Positions 6,123 through 13,685 are shown, counted from the first letter of the stretch. The stretch: 17,093 bases of DNA from SZUA-451 sp034721895 (GCA_034721895.1 JAYEND010000085.1:1-17093); one strand, 5' to 3'. Program-made: numbers and translations. Notes: a model not told the origin generated them from the letters alone.

Positions 6123-6497
6123 TGGTGGAGGTGAGGAGAATTGAACTCCTGTCCTAAAACAATTAGAACTATGACTCTACATGTTTAGTCGGTGTTGTTT
6201 GATCTCATCTTGCTTCGTACGACACCCAAAACTATGCAAGACCAGCCTAGGGATTCGTCTATCGGTCAGGCAGCCGGTAGATATAGTCATCAGATATGAT
6301 ACCTCAAAGTCCTGTTAAGATGACACTTGCAGGCGAGGCAGTCCTCCGGCGAACCGGGGTTAATGACTTACGCTACTGCGTAAGCTGGACGGTAATCTGT
6401 ATTGTTTGCGTTTAATCGCTGATGAGCCGCGTAACGGAATTGCTCAGTCCGACATGCACATAGCCCCGACTGCTCCAGTCGAAACCAAGTCACCCCC
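6123..6497 (-). ncRNA. ssrA: tmRNA (transfer-messenger RNA)
   Basis: Rescues stalled ribosomes with SmpB and tags the nascent peptide for degradation. The 5' end GGGGGTG pairs over 7 bp with CACCTCC just before the encoded ACCA, forming the tRNA-like acceptor stem. The T-arm sequence ending GTTCAATTC and the 5' GACTTGGTTTCGAC block typical of one-piece tmRNA are both present. The tag frame at 6409-6368 encodes ANNTDYRPAYAVA and stop. It opens ANN and contains PAYA, like the Campylobacter tag, but ends in AVA rather than the common AA. Ends are set by the acceptor stem and CCA, so they should be exact for the mature RNA. Confidence 0.96.
6368..6409 (-). other. tmRNA proteolysis-tag reading frame
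   Basis: Resume codon GCA followed by codons giving ANNTDYRPAYAVA and TAA. The first alanine of the finished tag comes from the alanine charged on tmRNA itself. Confidence 0.9.
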
Positions 6498-6539
6498 ATT
6501 TTTAATTAATAATTAGCAATTAAAAATTAATAATTGTGG
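6498..6539. repeat. Heptamer array in the ssrA leader (six 7-base units)
   Basis: Plus-strand units read ATTTTTA, ATTAATA, ATTAGCA, ATTAAAA, ATTAATA, ATTGTGG: every unit starts with ATT at a strict period of 7. The array abuts the mature 5' end of tmRNA, so it lies in the part of the precursor removed by processing. Confidence 0.75.
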
Positions 6540-6542
6540 TTT

Positions 6543-6574
6543 GTAATGCTTTGCATTACCTCTATTGATAGAGT
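6543..6574. other. Two tandem hairpins in the ssrA leader
   Basis: GTAATGC-TTT-GCATTAC is a perfect 7-bp hairpin (6543-6559). It is followed by CTCTA-TTGA-TAGAG, a 5-bp hairpin (6561-6574). Both lie between the ssrA promoter and the mature RNA end. Confidence 0.6.
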
Positions 6575-6580
6575 ATGGGG

Positions 6581-6609
6581 ATTTTAGCAGGAAATGGTAT
6601 ATCTGTCAA
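6581..6609 (-). promoter_or_regulatory. ssrA promoter
   Basis: On the minus strand TTGACA (6609-6604) is followed after exactly 17 bases by TAAAAT (6586-6581). Transcription should start near 6574, about 77 bases before the mature tmRNA end. The -35 box lies 7 bases beyond the alr stop codon. Confidence 0.75.
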
Positions 6610-6615
6610 GGCTTC

Positions 6616-7620
6616 TCAAATGATGGTTTTTTCGATATCCAGGGAGAGCGCTGTGGTGATTTCGTAGCTGATGGTTCCAAAATGCTTTGCTGCTTTCTGG
6701 GCATCGTTCATGATGCAGACTTCATCCCTGTCTGATTCGAGAGCGATAAAATCCATCGAGACACGACCCAGGATCGGCAACGCTTCAGAGGTGATGAACG
6801 GGTCGGCACTGTTCCCTCTCGGCCAACCGTCACCGTAGCCCAGATCATAGGTTGAGACAGGCATATCAGCCGGAGCGGTAAAATCTCCGGCATAACCGAC
6901 CCTTTCACCTTTTTTCAGTTGCCGGAAAGAGACGCGACGGGCATGCAGAGAGAGAACCGGCTTGAGATCTATCTCGTCAAACCCCGCCCCGAGTTCATTG
7001 TAGCCATAGGCTGCGATACCGACTCTGACAAGATCTTCGTTGAAATGTTTCATACGCAGTGTTGCGGCAGAGTTATACGAATGTATTCTGGTATTCTCAA
7101 AACCTGCCTTTCTGGCCATCTCCTTGACCTTTTCAAACCGCTTCTGCTGCCAGAAGAGTTCAGATCCCAGTTCGTCCGCAGATCGAAAATGCGTCATCAA
7201 GCCTACCAGCCTGAGAGAGTGTTTTCTGATCAGGCTCAGTGCTTCCGAAACTTCCTCCATCCCGATCCCGTTACGGTGCATCCCTGTGTCAACCTTAAGC
7301 TCTACCCTGCTTTCTTTTTCCATCGACCCGATATCCTGCAGCATATTGATGGCAAAAGAGTATTTTTCGGAAGGGAAAGCTTTGTCTCCCAGGATCAGCA
7401 CGGTATCGAAGAGAGATCCGATCTGATCAGCTTCTTTCCGGCTCTTCACAACTGTATGCCTGATCCCAAATTCACTTGCCAGCTTTGCCATAGGTTCCAG
7501 GCCATGGCCATAGGCATTGTCTTTTAAAACAATTGCGATCTTGTCGACCGAGCCTGTTTTCAGAGCAATTTGGTTAAGATTATGATAAAAGTTTTCTTTA
7601 TTGATCGTAATGAAAGCCAT
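6616..7620 (-). CDS. alr: Alanine racemase
   Basis: Interconverts L- and D-alanine for peptidoglycan using pyridoxal phosphate. The 334-residue protein is of usual size for Campylobacterota. It opens MAFITINKENFYHNLNQI and has the PLP lysine K33 in VLKDNAYGHG, LKVDTGMHRNG, MTHFRSAD, the second catalytic tyrosine candidate Y243 in RVGYAGDF, and GYGDGWPRGN and GRVSMD near the C-terminus. I chose ATG 7620 on homology. There is no Shine-Dalgarno sequence; instead TATAAT (7632-7627) ends 6 bases before the ATG, which suggests a leaderless transcript. A longer frame extends upstream to 7767 but shows no homology and overlaps a divergent gene. The ssrA promoter follows directly. Confidence 0.92.
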   Translation of the reverse strand: MAFITINKENFYHNLNQIALKTGSVDKIAIVLKDNAYGHGLEPMAKLASEFGIRHTVVKSRKEADQIGSLFDTVLILGDKAFPSEKYSFAINMLQDIGSMEKESRVELKVDTGMHRNGIGMEEVSEALSLIRKHSLRLVGLMTHFRSADELGSELFWQQKRFEKVKEMARKAGFENTRIHSYNSAATLRMKHFNEDLVRVGIAAYGYNELGAGFDEIDLKPVLSLHARRVSFRQLKKGERVGYAGDFTAPADMPVSTYDLGYGDGWPRGNSADPFITSEALPILGRVSMDFIALESDRDEVCIMNDAQKAAKHFGTISYEITTALSLDIEKTII

Positions 7621-7626
7621 AAAAGT

Positions 7627-7632
7627 ATTATA
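7627..7632 (-). promoter_or_regulatory. -10 box of alr, placed for a leaderless mRNA
   Basis: TATAAT lies 6 bases upstream of the alr ATG, so transcription would start at or next to the A of the start codon. No -35 consensus is present at the right distance. Confidence 0.5.
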
Positions 7633-7645
7633 CAGGAAATTGATA

Positions 7646-7783
7646 ATGGATGGATGGACAATTGTCAAAATCGTGGGTATGGTTGCCACTGTCGTCTTTC
7701 TCTGGTTTCTCCTCAAAGAACTCCGAAAAAGTATCAAGGAGAGCAAAGAAGGCAGAGTGAGCGGCAAATGCGACTTGGACTAA
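7646..7783 (+). CDS. Small single-span membrane protein, 45 residues
   Basis: The protein starts MDGWTIVKIVGMVATVVFLW; residues about 6-23 form one transmembrane helix, followed by a basic amphipathic part (KELRKSIKESKEGR) and a short tail ending GKCDLD. By the positive-inside rule the charged tail faces the cytoplasm. I chose ATG 7646 because AGGAAA precedes it at good spacing; in-frame ATGs at 7601 and 7610 lie inside alr and lack a site. It is divergent from alr with 25 bases between the start codons and precedes aguA by 72 bases, so it may be first in that operon. I do not recognise a family. Confidence 0.6.
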   Translation: MDGWTIVKIVGMVATVVFLWFLLKELRKSIKESKEGRVSGKCDLD

Positions 7784-7803
7784 AAAACAAAAAATGAAGC
7801 ATA

Positions 7804-7831
7804 CTTCACTCTTCACTCTTCACTCTTCACT
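7804..7831. repeat. Perfect heptamer array upstream of aguA (4 x CTTCACT)
   Basis: Four identical 7-base units in tandem between the small membrane protein gene and aguA. The same heptamer recurs three times at 14309-14329. Confidence 0.9.
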
Positions 7832-7855
7832 TGAAAATTCCAAAAAGAATTTTGC

Positions 7856-8854
7856 ATGAGGCGGATGAAAGCAGAATGGGAGAAACAGCGGGCAGTCCTG
7901 ATGGCGTTCCCCCATGAAGGGACTGACTGGGCCAAAGATCTGGAGGGGGCAATGGGTTCCTTTATCCGTATTGCCCAGGCGATCGCCTACTCTGAACCTG
8001 TCTATATCATTTGCCGGGATAGAGCAAAAATCTCCGAACTGTTCTGCAGCACCCGCAACATAAGCTTCATTGAGATACCCACCAACGATACCTGGGTACG
8101 TGATTATGGCTATGTCTCTATCGAAGAGGATGGTGAAACCAAACTGCTTGACTTTCGGTTTGACGGATGGGGAGGGAAGTTTGAAGCTTCTCTTGACACT
8201 GCAGTGAATCAAGCCCTTCATCGAAAAGGCTATCTGGGGATCACAGCACTTGAGACGATTGATTTTGTACTGGAGGGGGGATCGATCGAGAGTGATGGAG
8301 AGGGTACGATATTGACAACTTCAGCCTGTCTTTGCAACCCCAATCGAAACGGCGGCCTGGGCAAAGATGCCGTCGAAACGAAACTTGCCGAATATCTTGG
8401 GGCCAAAAGAGTACTCTGGGTCGATCACGGCTATCTGGCAGGGGATGACACTGACAGTCATATCGATACACTGGCACGCTTTGTCGATAAAGAGACCATA
8501 GCTTATATTCAATGTCACGATAAAGAAGATGAACACTATAGTGCACTGCAACTGATGGAAATGCAGCTCAAGACTTTCCTGACTGGCAAAGGAGAACCCT
8601 ACAAATTGGTGCCTCTGCCGATGTGTGAGGCAAAATATAATACTGAAGGCAAGCGGCTGCCGGCTACCTATGCCAATTTCCTGGTCACCAATGAAGCACT
8701 GATATATCCTGCCTATGGAGCCGCAAGCGACAAAAAGACCGAAGAGATCTTCAAATCACTCTTTCCGGATAAAGAGATCATTCCCGTCAACTGCAGCAAA
8801 CTGATCGAAGAGGGAGGAAGCCTCCATTGTTCAACCATGCAAATTGCCTATTAG
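7856..8854 (+). CDS. aguA: Agmatine deiminase
   Basis: Hydrolyses agmatine to N-carbamoylputrescine and ammonia, the first step of the agmatine route to putrescine. The 332-residue protein is a complete member of the guanidine-modifying (peptidylarginine deiminase-like) fold: NDTWVRDYG (residues 77-85), EGGSIESDG (140-148), HIDTLARF with catalytic His202, and the nucleophile Cys325 in GGSLHCSTMQ. ATG 7865 (MKAEW) is an alternative start, with GAGG close before it; neither site has ideal spacing. The partner gene aguB follows 20 bases downstream, so the two are one operon that probably includes the small membrane protein upstream. Confidence 0.92.
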   Translation: MRRMKAEWEKQRAVLMAFPHEGTDWAKDLEGAMGSFIRIAQAIAYSEPVYIICRDRAKISELFCSTRNISFIEIPTNDTWVRDYGYVSIEEDGETKLLDFRFDGWGGKFEASLDTAVNQALHRKGYLGITALETIDFVLEGGSIESDGEGTILTTSACLCNPNRNGGLGKDAVETKLAEYLGAKRVLWVDHGYLAGDDTDSHIDTLARFVDKETIAYIQCHDKEDEHYSALQLMEMQLKTFLTGKGEPYKLVPLPMCEAKYNTEGKRLPATYANFLVTNEALIYPAYGAASDKKTEEIFKSLFPDKEIIPVNCSKLIEEGGSLHCSTMQIAY

Positions 8855-8874
8855 AACGCTAAAGGAAAAATATA

Positions 8875-9747
8875 ATGAAAACCGCACTGATCCAACAAAA
8901 ATACTATAAAAACAAACAAAACACCATTGATGCCACCTGCACGAAGATCAAAGAGGCTTCCCAAAATGGAACTGAACTGATCGTCCTGCAGGAACTCCAT
9001 CAGAATGAATACTTTTGCCAAAGCGAAGATACGAAATTTTTCGATTATGCTTCCGATTATGAAAATGATCTTCTCTTCTGGAGCGCCATAGCCAGAGAGA
9101 ACCGTATCGTACTGGTCACTTCTCTCTTTGAGAAGCGGACTCCCGGGCTTTATCACAATACGGTAGTAGTATTTGAAAAGGATGGAACCATTGCCGGAAA
9201 ATACCGCAAGATGCATATCCCTGATGATCCCGGATTTTATGAGAAATTCTACTTTACCCCCGGTGACCTTGGATTTGAACCGATCAAAACCAGCGTTGGG
9301 AAACTCGGTGTTCTGGTCTGCTGGGACCAGTGGTACCCTGAAGCGGCACGGATCATGACTCTCAGGGGAGCGGAACTGCTGATCTATCCGACTGCGATCG
9401 GCTGGTTCGATGAAGACAGCCCGGAAGAGAAAGCACGGCAGCTGGAGAGTTGGATCACTATCCAACGCTCCCATGCCATCGCCAATGCCATACCGGTACT
9501 CTCCTGCAACCGTGTCGGTTTTGAAGCAGACAGCTCAGGCATGATGCCCGGTATCCGCTTCTGGGGCAACAGCTTCATCTGCGGCGCACAGGGAGAGATC
9601 CTGGCACAGGCGGATTCGAAAGAAGAAGCGATCTTCTACGCAGAGATCGATCATGACCGAACCAAAGAAGTACGGGATATCTGGCCTTTTTTAAGAGATC
9701 GCAGAATCGATGCCTATAGTGATCTGCTGAAACGGTATTGTGACTGA
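8875..9747 (+). CDS. aguB: N-carbamoylputrescine amidase
   Basis: Hydrolyses N-carbamoylputrescine to putrescine, CO2 and ammonia, completing the pathway started by aguA. The 290-residue protein is a nitrilase-superfamily enzyme with the catalytic triad in place: Glu40 in VLQELHQNEYF, Lys112 in GKYRKMHIPDDPGFYEKFYF, and Cys149 in VLVCWDQWYPEAAR. The PDDPGFYEK.YF and CWDQWYPE stretches are specific enough to prefer this enzyme over other amidases. AAAGGA lies at good distance before the ATG. It is the last gene of the polyamine operon. Putrescine or spermidine made here serves nucleic acids and the cell envelope. Confidence 0.93.
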   Translation: MKTALIQQKYYKNKQNTIDATCTKIKEASQNGTELIVLQELHQNEYFCQSEDTKFFDYASDYENDLLFWSAIARENRIVLVTSLFEKRTPGLYHNTVVVFEKDGTIAGKYRKMHIPDDPGFYEKFYFTPGDLGFEPIKTSVGKLGVLVCWDQWYPEAARIMTLRGAELLIYPTAIGWFDEDSPEEKARQLESWITIQRSHAIANAIPVLSCNRVGFEADSSGMMPGIRFWGNSFICGAQGEILAQADSKEEAIFYAEIDHDRTKEVRDIWPFLRDRRIDAYSDLLKRYCD

Positions 9748-9761
9748 GGAATTAGGAATTT
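9748..9761. repeat. Two-unit heptamer (GGAATTA, GGAATTT) after aguB
   Basis: Two near-identical 7-base units directly after the aguB stop codon. Alone this would be trivial; it matters because it follows the same period as four longer arrays here. Confidence 0.4.
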
Positions 9762-9817
9762 TACAGAACTGATGACAATATGTCAAACTTGCAAGAATTA
9801 TATTTAGAGGTGCCCTT

Positions 9818-9836
9818 TATAATAATTTGATAAAAT
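9818..9836 (+). promoter_or_regulatory. Promoter (-10 region) of the truncated hemoglobin gene
   Basis: TATAAT (9818-9823) and TTGATAAAAT ending at 9836 are two candidate -10 boxes. The second lies about 30 bases before the ATG; AAAGGAT precedes the start as ribosome binding site. Confidence 0.5.
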
Positions 9837-9867
9837 AAAAAAAAGAATTACGAAAAGGATAAATAAA

Positions 9868-10344
9868 ATGAGTTATGAAATTACCCCTACCGTCAAAGGT
9901 GAACATGTTGACTTCAAAAACCCTGACCCTGCTTTCTATGAAGCTGTAGGCGGGGAAGAGGGAATGAGAAAGCTGATGTACAGTTTCTATGACAAAATCT
10001 ATGAGAGTGATATCGCCAACTTTTTCCCTCAGGATGAAGAGGAGTTCAATGAGATCAAAGTAAAAAATACCAAATTCTTTATCCAGATCTGCGGCGGACC
10101 GAAAGTATACGAAGATGAAGCCAAAGGAATGGATCTCAATGAGTATATGGTGCGTATTCATGACGACTTCTCTATCTACGAGAAATCCCGTATCGAGTGG
10201 CTCGGAACGATGCGTGAAGCACTCGAAGAACTCGAAGGTGTCGATAAGGCACTGATTGATGATTTCTGGGATTATCTGGAGCGTTTTTCCAAACTGACAG
10301 TCAATACCTTCTCTGACGGAAGCAAATACTACGCCAACCTTTAA
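9868..10344 (+). CDS. Truncated hemoglobin, probably group II
   Basis: A 158-residue heme protein for binding O2 or NO. The 2-over-2 globin core runs from about residue 22 (FYEAVGGEEGMRKLMYSFYDKIY) to 125. The likely B10 tyrosine is Tyr41, GGPKVYEDE matches the E-F region of group II proteins, His98 in RIHDDFSI is the proximal heme ligand, and Trp111 in IEWLGTMREAL fits the G8 tryptophan of that group. An extra N-terminal segment of about 20 residues and a C-terminal helix (FWDYLERFSKLTVNTF) make it longer than the minimal fold. Its own promoter and a strong downstream hairpin suggest a single-gene transcript. It differs in these motifs from the group III Ctb of Campylobacter jejuni. Confidence 0.8.
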   Translation: MSYEITPTVKGEHVDFKNPDPAFYEAVGGEEGMRKLMYSFYDKIYESDIANFFPQDEEEFNEIKVKNTKFFIQICGGPKVYEDEAKGMDLNEYMVRIHDDFSIYEKSRIEWLGTMREALEELEGVDKALIDDFWDYLERFSKLTVNTFSDGSKYYANL

Positions 10345-10356
10345 TCAGCCCTTCCT

Positions 10357-10379
10357 GGATAGGAGCAAAGCTCCTATCC
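10357..10379. other. Perfect 10-bp hairpin after the globin gene
   Basis: GGATAGGAGC-AAA-GCTCCTATCC starts 12 bases after the stop codon. The stem is strong but no T-run follows on either strand, so it may be a processing or stabilising 3' end rather than a standard intrinsic terminator. Confidence 0.6.
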
Positions 10380-10467
10380 AATCCATAAAACCTCCAATTA
10401 ATGCTCAAAATTCTTAATACATACAGGTTAAATCAACTTATTTCAAATAGTCTCTTCATAATTTTAG

Positions 10468-10473
10468 TATAAT
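10468..10473 (+). promoter_or_regulatory. -10 box of the RND transporter gene
   Basis: TATAAT 30 bases before the ATG at 10504, with AGAAGG (10488-10493) as ribosome binding site. No -35 consensus is visible. Confidence 0.55.
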
Positions 10474-10503
10474 CACAAAATATTTCCAGAAGGGCTATCA
10501 TAG

Positions 10504-13500
10504 ATGTTTGAGCATATTATCCGGTTTTTTGTCAAAAATGCCAGAATGAACTATATGCTTTTCTTTCTCATTGTTACGGTAGGCATCTACTCCTATATCA
10601 AAATACCCAAAGAGATCTTCCCTTCGTTTGACCTTGACATGGTCTCTGTTTCAGGGAATTACAGCGGTGCCTCCCTCGATGTCATGGACAAAATGGCCGT
10701 CAAGCCGCTGGAAGATGAGATCAGAAATATTGATGGCATCAAAGATATGACCACCGTGATCAATCCCGGGCGCTTCAATATCATCCTCGAACTCGAAAAG
10801 GGAGTCGACAAATACAATACCTCCAATAAAGTCAAAGATGCACTTGCCATTGCCAAAAGAGATCTGCCCGATGATATGGATGAACCAAAAGTCAAAGTAC
10901 TTGAGATCAGGCGTGCCCTACTAGATATCGCAATTTCTTCTGATAAAATCTCTCTATCGGAGATCAAAGAAAAGGCCCAAAAACTGAAAGATCGTCTTAG
11001 CACTATCAAATATATCTCGGAGGTTCAGATCTATGGGGATTCGGATATTTTCTACGATATCCAGCTTGATACAGAGAAGATCCGGGCATTGGGTCTTGAC
11101 CAATCGAATGTTATCGCCACGCTGGGCAGGCTCTCCTATATCTTCCCCCTGGGAAAGATAGAGGATGAGCGCAGAGGCTTCTTTTACCTCTCTACAGCAA
11201 ACGGAAAACAGAGTGCCGAAGCATGGGAAGATACGCTGATCAGGGTGGGTGACCGGTATCTCTACCTCAAAGATATCGCTCAGATCCAAAAGCATTATGA
11301 AGACTCCCTGACACTCTATACGATGGATACCAAGACTGCACTCAATATCATCGTCAGACAGGATGAAAAAGGCAATGCTCTGAGGCTCGCGGAAGAGATA
11401 TCGATACTTTTGGAAGATTTTCAAAGCAGGAATCCGCAGATCGAAGTACTTGTACACAATAACCGCTCTGAAAAGATCAAAGACAGGCTCAATATCGTCA
11501 TCTCCAATATCCTGCTGGGGCTGATCATCATCTCTCTGCTGGTTGCATTGCTGATCAATAGCCGGATGGCTTTTATCATTGGGCTGGGGATCCCGACCTC
11601 TTTTCTGATCGGCGCATTCTCTCTCTATCTTTTCGGCTATAGTATCAATATGATCTCTCTGATCGGGGTTTTGATCGCACTGGGGATCATCGTCGACGAT
11701 GCGATCGTCGTCAGTGAAAATATCCAGCAGTATATCGAAAAGGGTTACGCCGCAAAAGATGCAGCCATACAGGGTGCCAAAGAGATGGCCAAACCGGTTA
11801 CCATCGCTTCTCTGACAACACTCTTCGCCTTTATTCCCGCCCTGATGATCTCAGGAAAAATGGGGGAAGTGATGAAACTGATCCCTATTGCCGTCTCTGC
11901 ACTGGTGATCGCCTCACTGATCGAATCCTTTCTTTTCCTTCCCATTCATGCGGCACATACCCTCACCGCAAAACAAAAAACACGCTCATGGGAGCCTGTC
12001 AATCGTTTCTACAGCCTGATCATCCACCATTTAATGCGACACAAAAAGAGTTTTTTGCTCACTTTTATCATCATTGTACCGCTTTTGACATTGATAGCAT
12101 TCAAGATAAGCAAATTTCAAATGTTTCCAAGGTTTGACTCCAAAACGATCCATATTGCAGTGAAAGCGGATGTCAATACCAGCGTTGAAGCAATGAACAG
12201 CATTCTTCTCCAGATACAAAAAGACCTCTATCTCCACAAGAAAGAGTTCTATATTAAGCATATCGGTTCCGTGGCGGGCTGGAGGAGAGACAGCGCTTCC
12301 AACAGTGAGACTTATCCTTATGTCGGTGATATCACCCTGGAACTCGATAAGCTCAAAGCACAGAATATCGTTGACAGATATATCACACCCTATCTCTCCT
12401 TCTATTATGACAAAGAGGGGAGGAGCAGGGAAGAAAAATCCGCAGAGATAGCAAAAAAACTCGACAAATTCATCAAAGAGCGGCAGTACAAGGAACGGTT
12501 TAAACTCCGTGATCTCTCTGTCGTACAGCAAAAAGTCGGTCCGATCAAAGCCGATATCAAAATCGGTCTGATCTCCGAAGACAATCAGGAGGTCATCCGG
12601 TCAATTGCTGCTCTCAGGTCCAAGATGGAGTCAATGCCCGGTATCATCACAGTAACGGATAATATACAATTCGGTATCGATGAGATCAAGCTCCATATCA
12701 ATCACTACGGCGAATCCCTCGGTATCGATGAAGCAACCATCGGAAAAGCCCTCTCCAACCTCTACCTCTCCCGAAAAATCTCCAATACATTCAATCAGGA
12801 GGGTCTTTTGGAGATCAGGATACAGAGTCTCGACAAAGACAATATCGATGCGCTGGAAGATCTGCTGATCCCTCTGTCTGATAGTAACAGCGTTGCCCTC
12901 AAAGAGATTGCTGATTTCAGATCGATCAAGGCATTTGAAAAGGTCACCAAAGACAACGGGATCAAAAACTTTTATCTCTTTGCCAATATTGATCCAAAGA
13001 TCATTACCGCGGACGAGGCCCTGACAGAACTCAAGCCAATATTGGATGATATTCAGAATAATGGCATCAAAATTGTACAAAAAGGAGAGAAAGAGAAGGA
13101 GGCTGAACTCAAAACCGATATGCTCTCAGCCACTGCCCTGGCCATGGTGCTGATCATGCTCTCTATGCTCTACCTCTTCAACTCTTTCAGAGAGACCTTT
13201 ATGCTGCTCTCCGTCATCCCCTTCTCTCTTCTGGGTGTGATGATCGGGCATATGCTGCTCGATGTCAATATCGGTATGCCATCACTGATCGGGATGCTGG
13301 GACTTGCCGGTGTCGTTATCAATGACGGTATCATCATGCTGATCACTCTCAAAGAGGCCAGATCCGTTGATGATATCTATACCCTGGCAGCCAAACGCTT
13401 CCGCCCTATTGTCCTTACTTCCATCACAACCCTGGTCGGGCTTTCCACGCTTATTTTCTTCCCCACAGGACAAGCCGTTATCTTCCAGCCCCTCGCTATT

Positions 13501-13629
13501 GCCTTAGGCTTTGGTTTGGCCTGGGGAACAGTATTGAACCTTCTTTATCTGCCGGTTCTTTATACTTTTATGTATGAGAAGAGATTAGCTTCCGTAGGGT
13601 GCGTAACCACGCACCTCGAAAATATATAA
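10504..13629 (+). CDS. RND-superfamily efflux transporter, inner-membrane pump
   Basis: A 1041-residue proton-driven pump of the AcrB/MexB-like superfamily. It has an N-terminal helix (about 17-35), a first large periplasmic domain (PSFDLDMVSVSGNYSGAS and onward), a helix bundle with the proton-relay pair Asp398-Asp399 in GIIVDDAIVVSEN, a second periplasmic domain (about 540-870) and a final helix bundle. At the position where AcrB-type pumps carry an essential lysine, this protein has Asn940-Asp941 (GVVINDGIIML). Membrane-fusion and TolC-like partners are not in the window. The last 11 residues, VGCVTTHLENI, are mostly encoded by an arm of the inverted repeat at 13594 and look foreign to the family. 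Substrate is unknown. Confidence 0.9.
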   Translation: MFEHIIRFFVKNARMNYMLFFLIVTVGIYSYIKIPKEIFPSFDLDMVSVSGNYSGASLDVMDKMAVKPLEDEIRNIDGIKDMTTVINPGRFNIILELEKGVDKYNTSNKVKDALAIAKRDLPDDMDEPKVKVLEIRRALLDIAISSDKISLSEIKEKAQKLKDRLSTIKYISEVQIYGDSDIFYDIQLDTEKIRALGLDQSNVIATLGRLSYIFPLGKIEDERRGFFYLSTANGKQSAEAWEDTLIRVGDRYLYLKDIAQIQKHYEDSLTLYTMDTKTALNIIVRQDEKGNALRLAEEISILLEDFQSRNPQIEVLVHNNRSEKIKDRLNIVISNILLGLIIISLLVALLINSRMAFIIGLGIPTSFLIGAFSLYLFGYSINMISLIGVLIALGIIVDDAIVVSENIQQYIEKGYAAKDAAIQGAKEMAKPVTIASLTTLFAFIPALMISGKMGEVMKLIPIAVSALVIASLIESFLFLPIHAAHTLTAKQKTRSWEPVNRFYSLIIHHLMRHKKSFLLTFIIIVPLLTLIAFKISKFQMFPRFDSKTIHIAVKADVNTSVEAMNSILLQIQKDLYLHKKEFYIKHIGSVAGWRRDSASNSETYPYVGDITLELDKLKAQNIVDRYITPYLSFYYDKEGRSREEKSAEIAKKLDKFIKERQYKERFKLRDLSVVQQKVGPIKADIKIGLISEDNQEVIRSIAALRSKMESMPGIITVTDNIQFGIDEIKLHINHYGESLGIDEATIGKALSNLYLSRKISNTFNQEGLLEIRIQSLDKDNIDALEDLLIPLSDSNSVALKEIADFRSIKAFEKVTKDNGIKNFYLFANIDPKIITADEALTELKPILDDIQNNGIKIVQKGEKEKEAELKTDMLSATALAMVLIMLSMLYLFNSFRETFMLLSVIPFSLLGVMIGHMLLDVNIGMPSLIGMLGLAGVVINDGIIMLITLKEARSVDDIYTLAAKRFRPIVLTSITTLVGLSTLIFFPTGQAVIFQPLAIALGFGLAWGTVLNLLYLPVLYTFMYEKRLASVGCVTTHLENI

Positions 13630-13685
13630 ATAACAATGAACACAATGATTGCATATATAATTTGGTGCGTGGTTACGCACCCTAC
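13594..13685. repeat. REPIN-like pair of inverted hairpin repeats between converging genes
   Basis: Two 22-base arms (13594-13615 and 13664-13685) are perfect reverse complements separated by 48 bases. Each arm is itself a hairpin, GGTGCGT-AACC-ACGCACC, with a GTAG foot at the outer end (GTAG/CTAC). That is the architecture of REP sequences mobilised by RAYT transposases, arranged as an inverted pair. The left arm encodes most of the RND C-terminus; the right arm supplies the Nudix stop codon. No RAYT gene is in the window. It may also end transcription from both sides. Confidence 0.8.

Noticed and set aside
6123..6200. Separate tRNA gene
   Set aside because: The T-arm and CCA end belong to the tRNA-like domain of tmRNA, which is complete with its 5' partner at 6497.
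6919..7527. 202-codon plus-strand frame opposite alr
   Set aside because: It is the mirror of a well-conserved racemase gene and has no ribosome binding site or family features.
7620..7767. 49-codon N-terminal extension of alr
   Set aside because: It shows no similarity to racemases, lies across the divergent small gene, and MAFITINKENFYHNL is the normal family start.
7804..7831. Tandem repeats as a possible CRISPR array
   Set aside because: Units are 7 bases with no spacers, and no cas gene is present.
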